64,000 nt of DNA from Bacteroidota bacterium (GTDB lineage Bacteria; Bacteroidota; Bacteroidia; Flavobacteriales_D; Sanyastnellaceae): contig JAQBTQ010000011.1 in assembly GCA_027624855.1 (NCBI GenBank), positions 1 through 64,000 of the forward strand, in the 5' to 3' direction. Shown here piece by piece: positions 1 to 9,127 of the stretch. Made by a program: the position numbers and the translations under genes. Position 1 is the first letter of the stretch; each line of letters starts with the position of its first letter. Under the pieces are notes generated by a model that was not told where the DNA came from, did not search any database, and saw only the letters and a list, made by a program, of their open reading frames with translations.

Positions 1-102
1 GCACTTGACCGGGGAGCCGACCTCATCCGAGTGCACGATGTGGATGCCGCTAAAGAAGTGCTCCGATTGTACCGCAGCCTTCAGGGGTTCAATGGACGAT
101 GA
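1..102 (+). CDS. folP: Dihydropteroate synthase, C-terminal fragment
   Basis: The first 33 codons visible read as the end of a protein finishing LRLYRSLQGFNGR, with the sequence GADLIRVHDV just before it. IRVHDV is the conserved last strand of dihydropteroate synthase, whose Arg and His bind the pterin and phosphate of the substrate. The enzyme joins p-aminobenzoate to dihydropterin pyrophosphate in folate synthesis. The rest of the gene lies upstream of the window. Its 3' end overlaps the convergent minus-strand gene by 14 bases. The identification rests on this one short motif, but the motif and its distance from the C-terminus fit the family well. Confidence 0.8.
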   Translation, partial: ALDRGADLIRVHDVDAAKEVLRLYRSLQGFNGR

Positions 103-1993
103 ATCGAACCGATTCGTTGGTTTCTACACCCTTCAAAACGTAGACTCCTCCTTTCAAATCAGAGATCAACAGGTTTAATCCCTTGGTCGTTGGTAAGTTT
201 GACCACGTTTTGATCAATTGGCCCGTATTTGAATAAATCTCCAACGTTGAGCATCCTTCAAATCCTTCAATTTGAATGGATGAACTCGCTGGATTTGGGA
301 ACACGCGACTCACTTTGCTTGGCTCTCGTTCGCTAAGAGCTGAGGTGTTTGGTGCAATGTCATCAGAAGGTCGAACCATGAAAAAATGGGTGAACGTACT
401 TACGGCCACGTTCCCGCTTGGAAAGAATGGAAAATTGCTCCATGTGCCATTGAATGAAGGTGCGTCCGACTCAGGATTGGTATCGAAGTATCCTACCAAT
501 TCGAGCGAACCGCTTTCTGCGTCAGCAATATCCAAGATGCGCAGTCCGCTCAAATAATTCGACTGGTACATCTTATCCCCTATAGAATACATGTTGTGAT
601 CAATCGATTCAACCGGAGCTTCGAAAAATCCAATGATTTGAGGATTGTCCAAATCGGCAATGTCCATGATGTAGGTTCGGGTGTTATTCCCAAAATTCAT
701 TTCGTCCAATTCGTCATTGAAAAAGCAATAGCGATGCCCTTCAGCAACCCATCCTTGGTGCGTGTAACCGGACTCAGCATAGGATAATTGCGAAATCAAT
801 TGCGTATCGGATTTATCCTCCACATCTACAATGGAAATTCCTGAATAACCATTGAAACAAACCACGATTTCCTTTCCGAAGTAATCGGAATCTGGTCCTT
901 GATAAACAATGGGGTGAATGTCATGCGAATAAGCACCATCATAAGCACCAGCTAGTGCGGGGTTCAGCGGATCTTCTATGTCCAGAATATGCATGCCACC
1001 GTTGAAGGTGTTGGTCCCAATGGCATATGCAAATCCTGTTTCTTCATTGATCATAATGTTATGGGCATTTCCAAAACCGCCGTAATACGCATCAGGTTGA
1101 ATCGTCGCAACCTCATCTGTTGAAAGGCTCATCAAATTGGACATGCGAACAATTTGCAGACCATGCTCAGACGCTTCAGAAACAATGAATGCGTAATCGC
1201 CATACACCTTGATGTCCCTCCAAAGGCTTGGATTGGATGCCGTTGGGAGGTTTGCAAAGTACTTGATATCCGTTGCATCCGTTACATCAATGAATGAAGT
1301 TCCTGTTGAACGGCCATACATAGCAATCTCGCGCCCTGAGACCGGATCCACCCATCCCCAACAATCATTACCATTGTCCCCTCCACCTACATTTTGCAAA
1401 GACTCAACATCCATCAATTCTACATTCATACAGGGATAACCACCTGAATTCACCGTGGGACCTTGAGGAGCTAAAATCACATCATAGAAAAAGTAGTAGT
1501 AATTAAATTCATTGTCCCCTTGGATGTTTGTTCCCGTAATTGCTCCATAGTCACCAATGGGATATGGATAATTGATCTCGCTGTTTAAATCATCGCGCCA
1601 GAGCTGAGGATTGTTCGATAGGCTACCAAGCCCAACGGTTCCGGGGCCCATGTCCCAATTGATCTCTACAATACTTTCTCCATCCGGAATATCAAAAACC
1701 TCAGCCATCAACACATCGCCATCGGGGGAAAACAATGCAATGGTTCTCGGCCCAGCACCGTTTGCAAAGACTTTGGCCGAAACGAGTGTGACGGGTTCAT
1801 ACAGATCGATGATATTGAAAAAGTTGCTGTTATCGTGGTACTGGCCAACTTGCATGTCTGACAACCCGCCCATTGCAGGCTCCCCTTCTCCTCCAGAAAG
1901 TTGACATGGAAAAGGCGATTGAGCAGTTATCGATCCAATCCAAGCGCATGACATCAAAGACAAAGCCAGGCAAGTTTTCATAATTTGTTTCAT
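89..1993 (-). CDS. Secreted LVIVD-repeat (choice-of-anchor B) protein with T9SS sorting domain
   Basis: 634 residues. An N-terminal signal peptide ends near AQS (residues 1-25). The middle (about 210-520) holds repeated beta-propeller-like units of the LVIVD type, seen as FIDVTDATDIKYF, MHILDIEDPLNPALAG, ISIVDVEDKSDTQLI, YIMDIADLDNPQIIGF and LRILDIADAESGSLELVGYF. The last ~70 residues (VFPNPASSSIQIEG onward, ending VRFIVH) are a type A sorting domain for type IX secretion, so the product is expected at the cell surface or outside. The exact ligand or role is not known for this family. It is convergent with folP and lies downstream of the M49 peptidase on the same strand, 54 bases away. An in-frame second Met (MKTC) four codons in is an equally good start. 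Confidence 0.85.
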   Translation of the reverse strand: MKQIMKTCLALSLMSCAWIGSITAQSPFPCQLSGGEGEPAMGGLSDMQVGQYHDNSNFFNIIDLYEPVTLVSAKVFANGAGPRTIALFSPDGDVLMAEVFDIPDGESIVEINWDMGPGTVGLGSLSNNPQLWRDDLNSEINYPYPIGDYGAITGTNIQGDNEFNYYYFFYDVILAPQGPTVNSGGYPCMNVELMDVESLQNVGGGDNGNDCWGWVDPVSGREIAMYGRSTGTSFIDVTDATDIKYFANLPTASNPSLWRDIKVYGDYAFIVSEASEHGLQIVRMSNLMSLSTDEVATIQPDAYYGGFGNAHNIMINEETGFAYAIGTNTFNGGMHILDIEDPLNPALAGAYDGAYSHDIHPIVYQGPDSDYFGKEIVVCFNGYSGISIVDVEDKSDTQLISQLSYAESGYTHQGWVAEGHRYCFFNDELDEMNFGNNTRTYIMDIADLDNPQIIGFFEAPVESIDHNMYSIGDKMYQSNYLSGLRILDIADAESGSLELVGYFDTNPESDAPSFNGTWSNFPFFPSGNVAVSTFTHFFMVRPSDDIAPNTSALSEREPSKVSRVFPNPASSSIQIEGFEGCSTLEIYSNTGQLIKTWSNLPTTKGLNLLISDLKGGVYVLKGVETNESVRFIVH

Positions 1994-2047
1994 GAGGTTT
2001 CAATTTCATTCGGGAAACTCGCGAGCGAGAAGAGAGGTTGCATCAAA

Positions 2048-4180
2048 TCACTCGGCACTGAGGGATTCAGCCTGATAGTCGTTGTTCAATGGCAAGAAAC
2101 CATATTGCTCACTGTATCGAAGCATTTGGCTGGCAAAATCTTCAGGGTATGACAAGGTGACATCCGTGATTCGATTATCCACAATGCTCGCGGGTTCCAT
2201 TTCTGGATTGATAAATCCTCCATATGGAGCAATCCCCAAAGCAGCAGATCGCGTCAACACTTCTTCATGAATTGCCGGATCTACTTTCACGCCGTAACCT
2301 TCGACAAGGGCCTTTGCAGCTGCATAATCACCTTGAGATTTGATGCGCTGCACCTCGCGCAATAACTCGCCAAAAAGGGTGCGAAGCGCTTGATAATCTT
2401 TGATGTCAAAAAACGTCTCACCGTCACGTGCGACCCGTTCAATGATTCCGCTTTCTTGTGCTCTTTCAAAACACCAGTGACTGATCCACGCACGATTCCG
2501 CATATGTGCTTCTTCAATATCGGCACCCTTTTCTAAACGACGGAGTTGCAACATCATGCCATTGCGGATGTAGCTATCGTATTCAGCCATGCCCGTCTCT
2601 AGCGTTTCCATCAGGCCCAACTCCAACATCTTTTCATCCATCATGAAGTACAGCGCAACCAAATCAGCCCTGCCTTCTTCCAACGTTGAGCTATACTCTT
2701 TGATGGTTTGCTTTGGTTCGCCTACCCCTTCTTCCAATTGACCAGAAGCATGTCCGATCACCTCATGCATTGCAGTGTGCAATTTTCCCGCCAAAGAACC
2801 ATGGCTTTCTGAACGAGCGACTTCTACGTCATCATGTGCAAATTCACTCAACATGCCACTTCCACTCGCCATATCGTATGCGCTGACAATGTTGCCTAAG
2901 CTGACCGACTTTGACCCGTGTACCACGCGAATCCAATTGGAATTAGGAAGGTTGACACCAATCGGCGTGCTGGGCGAAGCATCTCCAGCCTCACCAGCGA
3001 CATTGACTACGTTGTAGGTAATCCCAACGACCTCTTTCTTTTTATGTTCTGCCATGAATGGCATGTTATCTTCAAACCACTGGGCATTTTCCATCAATAC
3101 CTTCATCCTGTCGCTTGCCTCGAAATCCTTGATTTGTACGATGGTTTCATAACTCCCTGTATATCCCAGAGGATCATTGTACACTTCAACAAACCCATTG
3201 ATGTAATCCACATCTCCTTCCGTGGCTTGGACCCAATTGATGTTGTATTGCTGCCATTCTTTCAAATCTCCTGTTTCGTAGTAGAGAATTAAGTGTCGCA
3301 GAGCCGCTGCTTGATTGTCATTCTCAGCATACTGAAGGGCTTGATTTAACCAGAAAACCACTTGTTCAAGCGCCTCTCCATACAATCCACCCACGCGATA
3401 AACTTGTTCCTCAATTTCACCATTTCCATTCTTGACGAGCCTTGAGTTCAAGCTATACTCCACCGGAGAACGCGTTCCTTCAACCTCAATGCTTTTCAAA
3501 TAGGCCTGAGCTTCTTCCGTACTCACGTTAGGGGCATAAAAATTGATTGCGGAAGACTCCACCAAACCTTTTGTTGCGTCTTGTTCGACCTTTTTCGCTT
3601 CGATTGCTGGATTGAAAATGACCCCTCGCAATTCCTCATCGACCTCGAGGTTCAATCCAATCAGCAATTCGTCGAAGTATTGCTCGGAAAATTCAGGTTG
3701 AATTTTGGTGTTGGCATAGTGATGATGAATGCCATTTGAGAACCAAATTCGCTTCAAATACGTTTCGAAACGCTGCCATCCCATGGTGTTTTTATCACCT
3801 TCAAATGAAGTGTAAATCGACTCGAGCAAGTTGCGAATTCTCAAGTTATAGCGATTGTTCTGGTCATACATGATGTCTCTGCCACACAAACCCGCTTGAT
3901 TCAAACAATACACCAAAGCCTTTTGATCCGCTGACAATTGTTCCCACCCAGGAACTTGATATCGGATGATTTTGAGGTCCGCGAATTGTTCAGTTTGCCA
4001 CACAAATCCATCTGCATCTGGCAATCCCTTTCCAGAATCAGTTGCCTCAACAGTCGACCAGTCATCGGGAGCGGTCTCAACTTCCTGGGATGTTTCTGTA
4101 GTGGTCGATTCACAACCAGAAAGAATGATCACAAATAGCAGTGAAAAAACTAAGGTGGGATTGCAAAATTTAATAGACAT
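2048..4180 (-). CDS. Dipeptidyl peptidase III-like zinc peptidase (M49), lipoprotein
   Basis: 710 residues. The N-terminus is a lipoprotein signal peptide with lipobox LSGC (Cys23). Near residue 470 is HEVIGH, the HExxxH zinc motif special to family M49, followed about 45 residues later by LEEGRADLVALYF, matching the family's second motif (EExRAD) that supplies the third zinc ligand. Dipeptidyl peptidase III removes dipeptides from the N-terminus of short peptides. The signal places this one in the envelope, most likely as a periplasmic lipoprotein, where it would trim oligopeptides. Length agrees with bacterial members. It starts 56 bases from the divergent LptF/G gene. The family call is firm; the substrate is inferred. 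Confidence 0.88.
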   Translation of the reverse strand: MSIKFCNPTLVFSLLFVIILSGCESTTTETSQEVETAPDDWSTVEATDSGKGLPDADGFVWQTEQFADLKIIRYQVPGWEQLSADQKALVYCLNQAGLCGRDIMYDQNNRYNLRIRNLLESIYTSFEGDKNTMGWQRFETYLKRIWFSNGIHHHYANTKIQPEFSEQYFDELLIGLNLEVDEELRGVIFNPAIEAKKVEQDATKGLVESSAINFYAPNVSTEEAQAYLKSIEVEGTRSPVEYSLNSRLVKNGNGEIEEQVYRVGGLYGEALEQVVFWLNQALQYAENDNQAAALRHLILYYETGDLKEWQQYNINWVQATEGDVDYINGFVEVYNDPLGYTGSYETIVQIKDFEASDRMKVLMENAQWFEDNMPFMAEHKKKEVVGITYNVVNVAGEAGDASPSTPIGVNLPNSNWIRVVHGSKSVSLGNIVSAYDMASGSGMLSEFAHDDVEVARSESHGSLAGKLHTAMHEVIGHASGQLEEGVGEPKQTIKEYSSTLEEGRADLVALYFMMDEKMLELGLMETLETGMAEYDSYIRNGMMLQLRRLEKGADIEEAHMRNRAWISHWCFERAQESGIIERVARDGETFFDIKDYQALRTLFGELLREVQRIKSQGDYAAAKALVEGYGVKVDPAIHEEVLTRSAALGIAPYGGFINPEMEPASIVDNRITDVTLSYPEDFASQMLRYSEQYGFLPLNNDYQAESLSAE

Positions 4181-4224
4181 GTCAAGCGTTGTTGATTGGT
4201 TAGCGACGGCAAGTTACTGCATCC

Positions 4225-4232
4225 TATCTTTG
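4225..4232 (+). promoter_or_regulatory. Bacteroidota -7 element abutting the GTG start of the LptF/G gene
   Basis: TATCTTTG matches the TAnnTTTG -7 consensus of the Bacteroidota primary sigma factor exactly. Four bases (AATC) separate it from the GTG at 4237. With the usual distance from this element to the transcription start, transcription would begin at or next to the start codon. I see no convincing TTTG -33 element at the usual spacing. It supports the GTG start. Confidence 0.5.
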
Positions 4233-4236
4233 AATC

Positions 4237-5646
4237 GTGAGACGTTTTGCTCGGCTCTTGTTAAAATCATTTCTAGCGCCCTTTGCGGTGACACTGCCCG
4301 TCGCATTGTTCATATTGGACATGCAGTTTTTATGGGTGTATGCAGATGATCTAATTGGTAAAGGCCTCGAGCCGTGGATCATCGCTGAATTGATGATTTA
4401 TGCCTCAGCGAGACTGGTCAACCTAGCCCTTCCTTTGGCCATTTTGGTTGCTTCCATTATGGCATTTGGCGCACTTGCCGAGCGCAACGAACTGACGGCA
4501 TTGAAATCAGCTGGGCTCTCCATTTTTCGCATTTTTCGCCCACTGATGATCACCATGATTTTGATTTCGATCGGCGCATTTTGGTTCTCAAATGCAGCAT
4601 GGCCCGTTGCTAATTTGAAATTCCGAACCCTGCTTTTTTCAGTGACCCAAAAGAAGCCGACCCTCAATTTGGTTCCAGGAGTATTTTATAATGGCATAGA
4701 AGGATTCGCGATCCGCACAGAATCCAAAAATGATGATGGTACTTTAAACGATTTACTGATCCATGATCATCGTGAAGGAGAAACAGGAGTTTCGCGTATC
4801 ATGCGAGCGGAATCAGGCAGCATGGCACAGGAGGGCAATCGATTGATTCTCACATTATCCAACGGACATTCTTATGAGGAGGATTTGGAACAGTCAAAGC
4901 GAAAAAAAGAGCGACTTCATCCACACATATCTTCTTCCTTTGAGCTTCAATCCTTCGAAATTGACCTCGCTTCCCTCGACTTCAGTAAAATGGATGAAGG
5001 ATTGTTCAAGCGCGCTCATGAGATGATGACCATCCATCAGCTCAACATTGCCATGGATTCGCTTGAAGGTCTGGCGCAAAGCAGATTGAGTGAAATTCAA
5101 CTTTATGGTGATCGCCAGACCACTTTGCTTCGAGATACCCTATCGACCAATGGATTAGAAAAAGCGGAAGGACCAATTTGGGAAGCATTGACTCCCACGC
5201 AGAATCGATTGGCATTTGATGCTGCGCGAAGCTTAGCACGAAATGCAAGACAAGGAATTGCCAACGGTGTGGAAGATGCGAAAGGAAGAAGAACCGCCAT
5301 CGACCGCCATGCGATTGAATGGCATCGTAAATTTTTTCTAGCGTTGAGTTGCGTCCTACTTTTTTTCATTGGTGCTCCTTTGGGAGCCATCATCCGAAAA
5401 GGCGGACTCGGCATGCCCACCGTCCTCGCCATTTCAATTTTCCTCGGGTTCTACATCTTATCAATGGTTGGCGAGCAAATGGTCAAGGTCGGAACCGTTT
5501 CTCCATGGATAGGGATGTGGATGTCTTCATTGATTCTGCTTCCATTCGCTGTTTTACTGACCATACGCGCCATGCGAGATGCCAATCAATTCACATTCAA
5601 TTTGACCAGCTTGGCCAACGTATTCAAGAACTTTAGCCGTCAATAA
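4237..5646 (+). CDS. LptF/LptG family permease (lipopolysaccharide export)
   Basis: 469 residues, GTG start. The N-terminal half has three membrane segments (about 12-35, 55-80, 98-120), with LALPLAILVASIMAFG and RNELTALKSAGLS typical of YjgP/YjgQ (LptF/LptG). A long periplasmic beta-rich domain follows (about 125-330), and three more membrane segments lie at the C-terminus (about 338-360, 370-395, 400-425). LptF and LptG form the inner-membrane part of the LptB2FGC ABC transporter that extracts lipopolysaccharide from the inner membrane. Which of the two this is cannot be told from sequence alone. The next gene starts 5 bases on, so it probably leads an operon with two glycosyltransferases. 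The start is chosen because a perfect -7 element ends four bases upstream. Confidence 0.87.
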   Translation: MRRFARLLLKSFLAPFAVTLPVALFILDMQFLWVYADDLIGKGLEPWIIAELMIYASARLVNLALPLAILVASIMAFGALAERNELTALKSAGLSIFRIFRPLMITMILISIGAFWFSNAAWPVANLKFRTLLFSVTQKKPTLNLVPGVFYNGIEGFAIRTESKNDDGTLNDLLIHDHREGETGVSRIMRAESGSMAQEGNRLILTLSNGHSYEEDLEQSKRKKERLHPHISSSFELQSFEIDLASLDFSKMDEGLFKRAHEMMTIHQLNIAMDSLEGLAQSRLSEIQLYGDRQTTLLRDTLSTNGLEKAEGPIWEALTPTQNRLAFDAARSLARNARQGIANGVEDAKGRRTAIDRHAIEWHRKFFLALSCVLLFFIGAPLGAIIRKGGLGMPTVLAISIFLGFYILSMVGEQMVKVGTVSPWIGMWMSSLILLPFAVLLTIRAMRDANQFTFNLTSLANVFKNFSRQ

Positions 5647-5651
5647 GCAAC

Positions 5652-6848
5652 ATGCGCATCTTACAACTTTGTCATAAACCTCCTAGACCAAGTAAAGATG
5701 GTGGTTGCAGAGCGATGGATGCAATGACACGTGGCATGATCCAAGCGGGCCACCACGTCAAAGTTTTGACCATCGCCACAGACAAACACCCTTGGCTACC
5801 AGAAGAACTCGATGAGGCCTATCGATCCGAAACACGGATTGAAGCCGCAACGCTTGATACAAGGCTAAATCGAATTGATGCTTTGTCAAGCATCATCACT
5901 GGAGATAGTTACAACATCAATCGCTTTTATGCACCCGCGTTTGAAGGCTTGCTCATTGAAGCACTTAAGCGCGAAGTATTCGACCTGGTAATTTTTGAAA
6001 GTCTATTCACGGCTCCTTACCTGAACGCAGTCCGGAGCTATTGCGATGGTCCAATGGTATTGAGGGCGCACAATGTTGAACATCTGATTTGGGAGCAACT
6101 AGCGCGTGAATCAAGTGTATTGTCTAAACGGATTTATCTGCAACATCTAGCGGATCGTCTCAAGGCTTTTGAAGTGAATGCACTTCAAGATTTTGATGCC
6201 ATTGTCGCCATTACAGAGGAGGACAAAAGGCATTTTGAGTCTCTAGGATGTCTGTGCCCCATTTTTGAGTTGCCTTTTGGTCTGGATTCCGAGGAGATTC
6301 CACCTGAAAGTTCTGACCAGGCTGACCACGTTTTCCACCTTGGATCAATGGATTGGAGACCCAATATCCAAGGTGTCGAATGGTTTTTGGATGAAGTTTG
6401 GAGTGAAGTTTTGAATGAGGTTCCAACTACCGAATTGCGCCTGGCAGGCCGCAATTTCCCAGAAAACAGCTTTTCTGGTGCACCGAGGGTCAGCGTCTTG
6501 GGTGAGGTTTCCAATGCTTGGGAGGTAATGAGCGCTTCTGGAGTGATGATCATTCCCCTGCAGAGCGGAAGCGGCATGCGCATCAAAGCCATTGAGGCCA
6601 TGGCCGTTGGAAGACCGATTGTATCTACTAAAATTGGAATCGAGGGAATTGGTGGTAAGGCTGATGTTCACTACCTCATTGCCGATGATGCCGCTGGATT
6701 TGCCAAACACGTAATTCACCTACTTCAAAACGGTTCGATGGCAAAAAGGATAGGAAATGAAGCGAGACAGTTGGTGTTTGAGAAATTTGAAAACAATCGA
6801 TTGGTCCGTGATTTGATTGGATCTTTAGAGCAGCATTTTGAACTGTGA
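5652..6848 (+). CDS. Glycosyltransferase, GT4-like (GT-B fold)
   Basis: 398 residues. The N-terminus MRILQLCHKPPRPSKDGG has the glycine-rich loop found at the donor cleft of GT-B enzymes. The C-terminal half holds a Rossmann-type nucleotide-sugar site with GSGMRIKAIEAMAVGRP, the conserved E-containing segment of GT4 enzymes, followed by VSTKIGIEGI. A central VLRAHNVEHLIWEQ resembles the acceptor domain of GT4 relatives. No signal peptide or membrane segment, so it acts at the cytoplasmic face. Its stop overlaps the start of the next glycosyltransferase by four bases and it follows the LptF/G gene by 5 bases. Placement suggests surface polysaccharide or lipopolysaccharide assembly, but neither donor nor acceptor can be read from the sequence. 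Confidence 0.85.
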   Translation: MRILQLCHKPPRPSKDGGCRAMDAMTRGMIQAGHHVKVLTIATDKHPWLPEELDEAYRSETRIEAATLDTRLNRIDALSSIITGDSYNINRFYAPAFEGLLIEALKREVFDLVIFESLFTAPYLNAVRSYCDGPMVLRAHNVEHLIWEQLARESSVLSKRIYLQHLADRLKAFEVNALQDFDAIVAITEEDKRHFESLGCLCPIFELPFGLDSEEIPPESSDQADHVFHLGSMDWRPNIQGVEWFLDEVWSEVLNEVPTTELRLAGRNFPENSFSGAPRVSVLGEVSNAWEVMSASGVMIIPLQSGSGMRIKAIEAMAVGRPIVSTKIGIEGIGGKADVHYLIADDAAGFAKHVIHLLQNGSMAKRIGNEARQLVFEKFENNRLVRDLIGSLEQHFEL

Positions 6849-8032
6849 AAATCCTTTACCTCACTTCCCGGCTTCCATGGCCGCTCGATAAAGGTGACAA
6901 ACTCCGAGCTTACCATCAAATCCGACAATTGTCTGAACGCCATGAGGTGTATCTATTCTCATTGACGGACAAAAACCCCTCGTCGGAAGACCTTGGAGAA
7001 CTTCGAGCGATTACAAAAGATGTAAAGGTCTTCAAGCTGAAGACGAGGGTGCGATTGATGCGGCTCTTGTTCGCTTTGGTCAGTCGCCGACCTTTTCAAT
7101 TGCATTGGTTTTATCAACGATCAGCGCAAAAGATGCTTTCCCGCTGGATACAGCACATTGAACCAGATGGGATATTTTGCCAATTGATTCGCATGGCTCC
7201 GTATGTGCAACATGCCTATCATATTCCACGCATACTGGATTACATGGATGCGCTTAGTGCAGGAATTGCACGTCAATCAAAGTTAGCCCCCTGGTATTTG
7301 CGATGGATTTATTCAATCGAATTCCAACGATTGAGGGCTTATGAAGGGGTCATCTTTGACTATTTTGACGGGAAGATGATCATCAGTGAAGCAGACAGGA
7401 AACTGATTTTCCACCCAGAATCCAAGCTTATACAAGTCGTGCCAAATGGGATTGACACAACTCATTTTTCGCCTCAAAGAGTATTTGAAGCAAAAGCAAA
7501 AGGCCACACGATTCTGTTTACCGGCAACATGAGTTATCCTCCAAATGTGGACGCCGCCGTTCAATTGGTCAACAAAATTATTCCCTTGTTAAAGACAGAA
7601 AATGTCAAAGTTGTCATTGCCGGGACAAACCCAGCTCCTCCTGTCCGTCGTTTGAAATCAACTTCAGTAGAAGTCACAGGATGGATACGCGACATCAGAG
7701 ATGCCTACAGCAAGGCAGACGTATTTGTTGCCCCTTTGCGAATTGGAACGGGACAACAAAACAAAATCTTGGAAGCCATGTCCATGCAATTGCCTTGTGT
7801 AACCACGAAACACGTTTTGAATGGATTTCCTTCGCAATTGGATGAACATCCACCGTTCATTGTTGCCGATTCACCTACGAAAATGGCGCGCGAAATTGAT
7901 GAACTCTTCACAGATCGTGGTCGAAGAAAAGAGCTGGGAGAATTATCAAGAAATTGGGTTTCAAAAAATTGCAATTGGCAACAGACCACCGACATTCTGG
8001 CGGATACCTTCGTATCTTACATCAAAGATTAA
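6845..8032 (+). CDS. Glycosyltransferase, GT4-like, similar to exosortase-associated sugar transferases
   Basis: 395 residues, GTG start in a GTGA overlap with the gene before it, a sign of translational coupling. The N-terminus YLTSRLPWPLDKGDKLRAYH is close to a glycosyltransferase subfamily first described beside exosortase loci. No exosortase is visible here, so I do not carry that role over. The GT-B C-terminal domain shows VVPNGIDTTHFSP, then VFVAPLRIGTGQQNKILEAM, the donor-binding Glu segment. Cytoplasmic, no signal peptide. Probably works on the same glycan as the preceding enzyme. The protein ends 12 bases before the oxygenase gene. Family assignment is good; substrate unknown. Confidence 0.83.
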   Translation: MKILYLTSRLPWPLDKGDKLRAYHQIRQLSERHEVYLFSLTDKNPSSEDLGELRAITKDVKVFKLKTRVRLMRLLFALVSRRPFQLHWFYQRSAQKMLSRWIQHIEPDGIFCQLIRMAPYVQHAYHIPRILDYMDALSAGIARQSKLAPWYLRWIYSIEFQRLRAYEGVIFDYFDGKMIISEADRKLIFHPESKLIQVVPNGIDTTHFSPQRVFEAKAKGHTILFTGNMSYPPNVDAAVQLVNKIIPLLKTENVKVVIAGTNPAPPVRRLKSTSVEVTGWIRDIRDAYSKADVFVAPLRIGTGQQNKILEAMSMQLPCVTTKHVLNGFPSQLDEHPPFIVADSPTKMAREIDELFTDRGRRKELGELSRNWVSKNCNWQQTTDILADTFVSYIKD

Positions 8033-8044
8033 CCGACTTCGAAA

Positions 8045-9016
8045 ATGGAAAGCTCTGACACCAACATGTTAGCCGGAATTCCAACGCTTGATATTCAATC
8101 GTTCATCCAAGGCTCGGAAAAGGAAAAGAAAGAATTTGCCTCAGCTCTCGGACAGGCTTATGAAACAATTGGATTTGCAGCCATTCATGGGCATGGCATT
8201 CCTGATGAATTAATTGCCAAACTGTATTCAGAATCCGAATCTTTTTTTGCTTTACCAAGGGAAATCAAACAAAAATATGCGCGCCCTGAAGCGAACAATC
8301 AGCGTGGATTTGTATCGATGGGGATTGAACATGCAAAAGACAGCAAAGCAGCTGATTTGAAAGAATTTTGGCAAGTTGGACAACCCAACCCTCCTCAGGA
8401 TTTTGAAGCAGAGCACTTTCCACCAAACGAGGCAGTCGCTGAAAGACCCGAATTTCAATCAACAGCAGTCGAAGCCTTTGAAGCGTTAGAGTTATTGGGC
8501 ATCCATATGCTCCGGGCGATTGCCATCCACTTAAAAATTGATGAATTCTATTTCGACTCTTGGGTTAAAGGAGGTAATTCCATTTTACGTGCCATTCACT
8601 ACCCACCGATTGTTGATGAACCTGATTCAGCAGTTCGAGCTGGACAGCACGAAGACATCAACTTGATCACTCTTTTGGTAGGTGCATCCGCTGCAGGCCT
8701 CGAAGTGTTGCGTCATGACAACCAGTGGATTCCTATCACAGCGTTGCCTGAGCACATCGTGGTCAATGTTGGTGATATGCTTCAACGTCTAACCAACCAT
8801 CGATTGAAGTCGACTACGCATCGCGTAGTCAATCCACCTCGCTCGGAATGGTCAAAACCGCGTTTTTCTATGCCGTTTTTCTGCCATCCGCAGCCTGAGA
8901 TGAGATTGGATGCCATGCCACATCTCGTTCCTGAAGGATCACAACCTGTTGATCCTCCGATCAGTGCTGGAGCGTATTTAGAGCAGCGACTGAAAGAAAT
9001 TGGTCTCGCGAAATAA
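8045..9016 (+). CDS. 2-oxoglutarate/Fe(II)-dependent dioxygenase, isopenicillin N synthase family
   Basis: 323 residues. Two domains: the N-terminal DIOX_N-like part (about 10-125) has YETIGFAAIHGHGIP and FFALPREIKQKYA. The C-terminal catalytic part has the iron facial triad HED at His202/Asp204 and His259 (TTHRVVNP), and RFS at Arg273, the R-x-S that binds 2-oxoglutarate. The fold is shared with isopenicillin N synthase, gibberellin oxidases and flavonoid oxygenases, so it oxidises a small organic substrate that cannot be named here. It follows the two glycosyltransferases by 12 bases, perhaps only by operon convenience. Active-site residues all present, so it should be functional. Confidence 0.88.
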   Translation: MESSDTNMLAGIPTLDIQSFIQGSEKEKKEFASALGQAYETIGFAAIHGHGIPDELIAKLYSESESFFALPREIKQKYARPEANNQRGFVSMGIEHAKDSKAADLKEFWQVGQPNPPQDFEAEHFPPNEAVAERPEFQSTAVEAFEALELLGIHMLRAIAIHLKIDEFYFDSWVKGGNSILRAIHYPPIVDEPDSAVRAGQHEDINLITLLVGASAAGLEVLRHDNQWIPITALPEHIVVNVGDMLQRLTNHRLKSTTHRVVNPPRSEWSKPRFSMPFFCHPQPEMRLDAMPHLVPEGSQPVDPPISAGAYLEQRLKEIGLAK

Positions 9017-9050
9017 TCTGCCAGCTCTTTAACGCCTGTTAGCAATCGCA

Positions 9051-9082
9051 TTAGAATTTCTTTAGAATTTCTAAGAACTTCT
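9051..9082 (+). repeat. Tandem 11-base repeat upstream of the htrA-like gene
   Basis: TTAGAATTTCT occurs twice head to tail (9051-9061 and 9062-9072), followed by a degenerate third unit AAGAACTTCT. The second copy runs into TTAGAATTTCTAA (9062-9074), an inverted repeat with 6-base arms. Eleven bases is about one helical turn, so the copies lie on the same face of the DNA. The block sits in the 111-base gap before the HtrA gene, ending 45 bases before its ATG. It could be an operator for a stress regulator. This is inference; no known operator is matched. Confidence 0.35.
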
Positions 9083-9127
9083 TTTTCGAATCTACTCGTT
9101 CATTTGGTACTCGAAACAAGAGAACCT

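Noticed and set aside
2740-2770. Broken HExxH zinc site in the peptidase at 2048-4180
   Set aside because: The extra residue (HExxxH) is the normal motif of family M49.
5652-8032. Complete exopolysaccharide or exosortase locus
   Set aside because: Only two transferases are present; no polymerase, flippase or exosortase is seen.
9073-9100. A sigma-E-like promoter before the HtrA gene
   Set aside because: GAACTT and TCTA are present but only ten bases apart instead of about sixteen, and the proteobacterial consensus is not expected here.
9104-9127. TTG start eight codons upstream for the HtrA gene
   Set aside because: The ATG at 9128 opens directly into a membrane-targeting sequence and needs no rare start.
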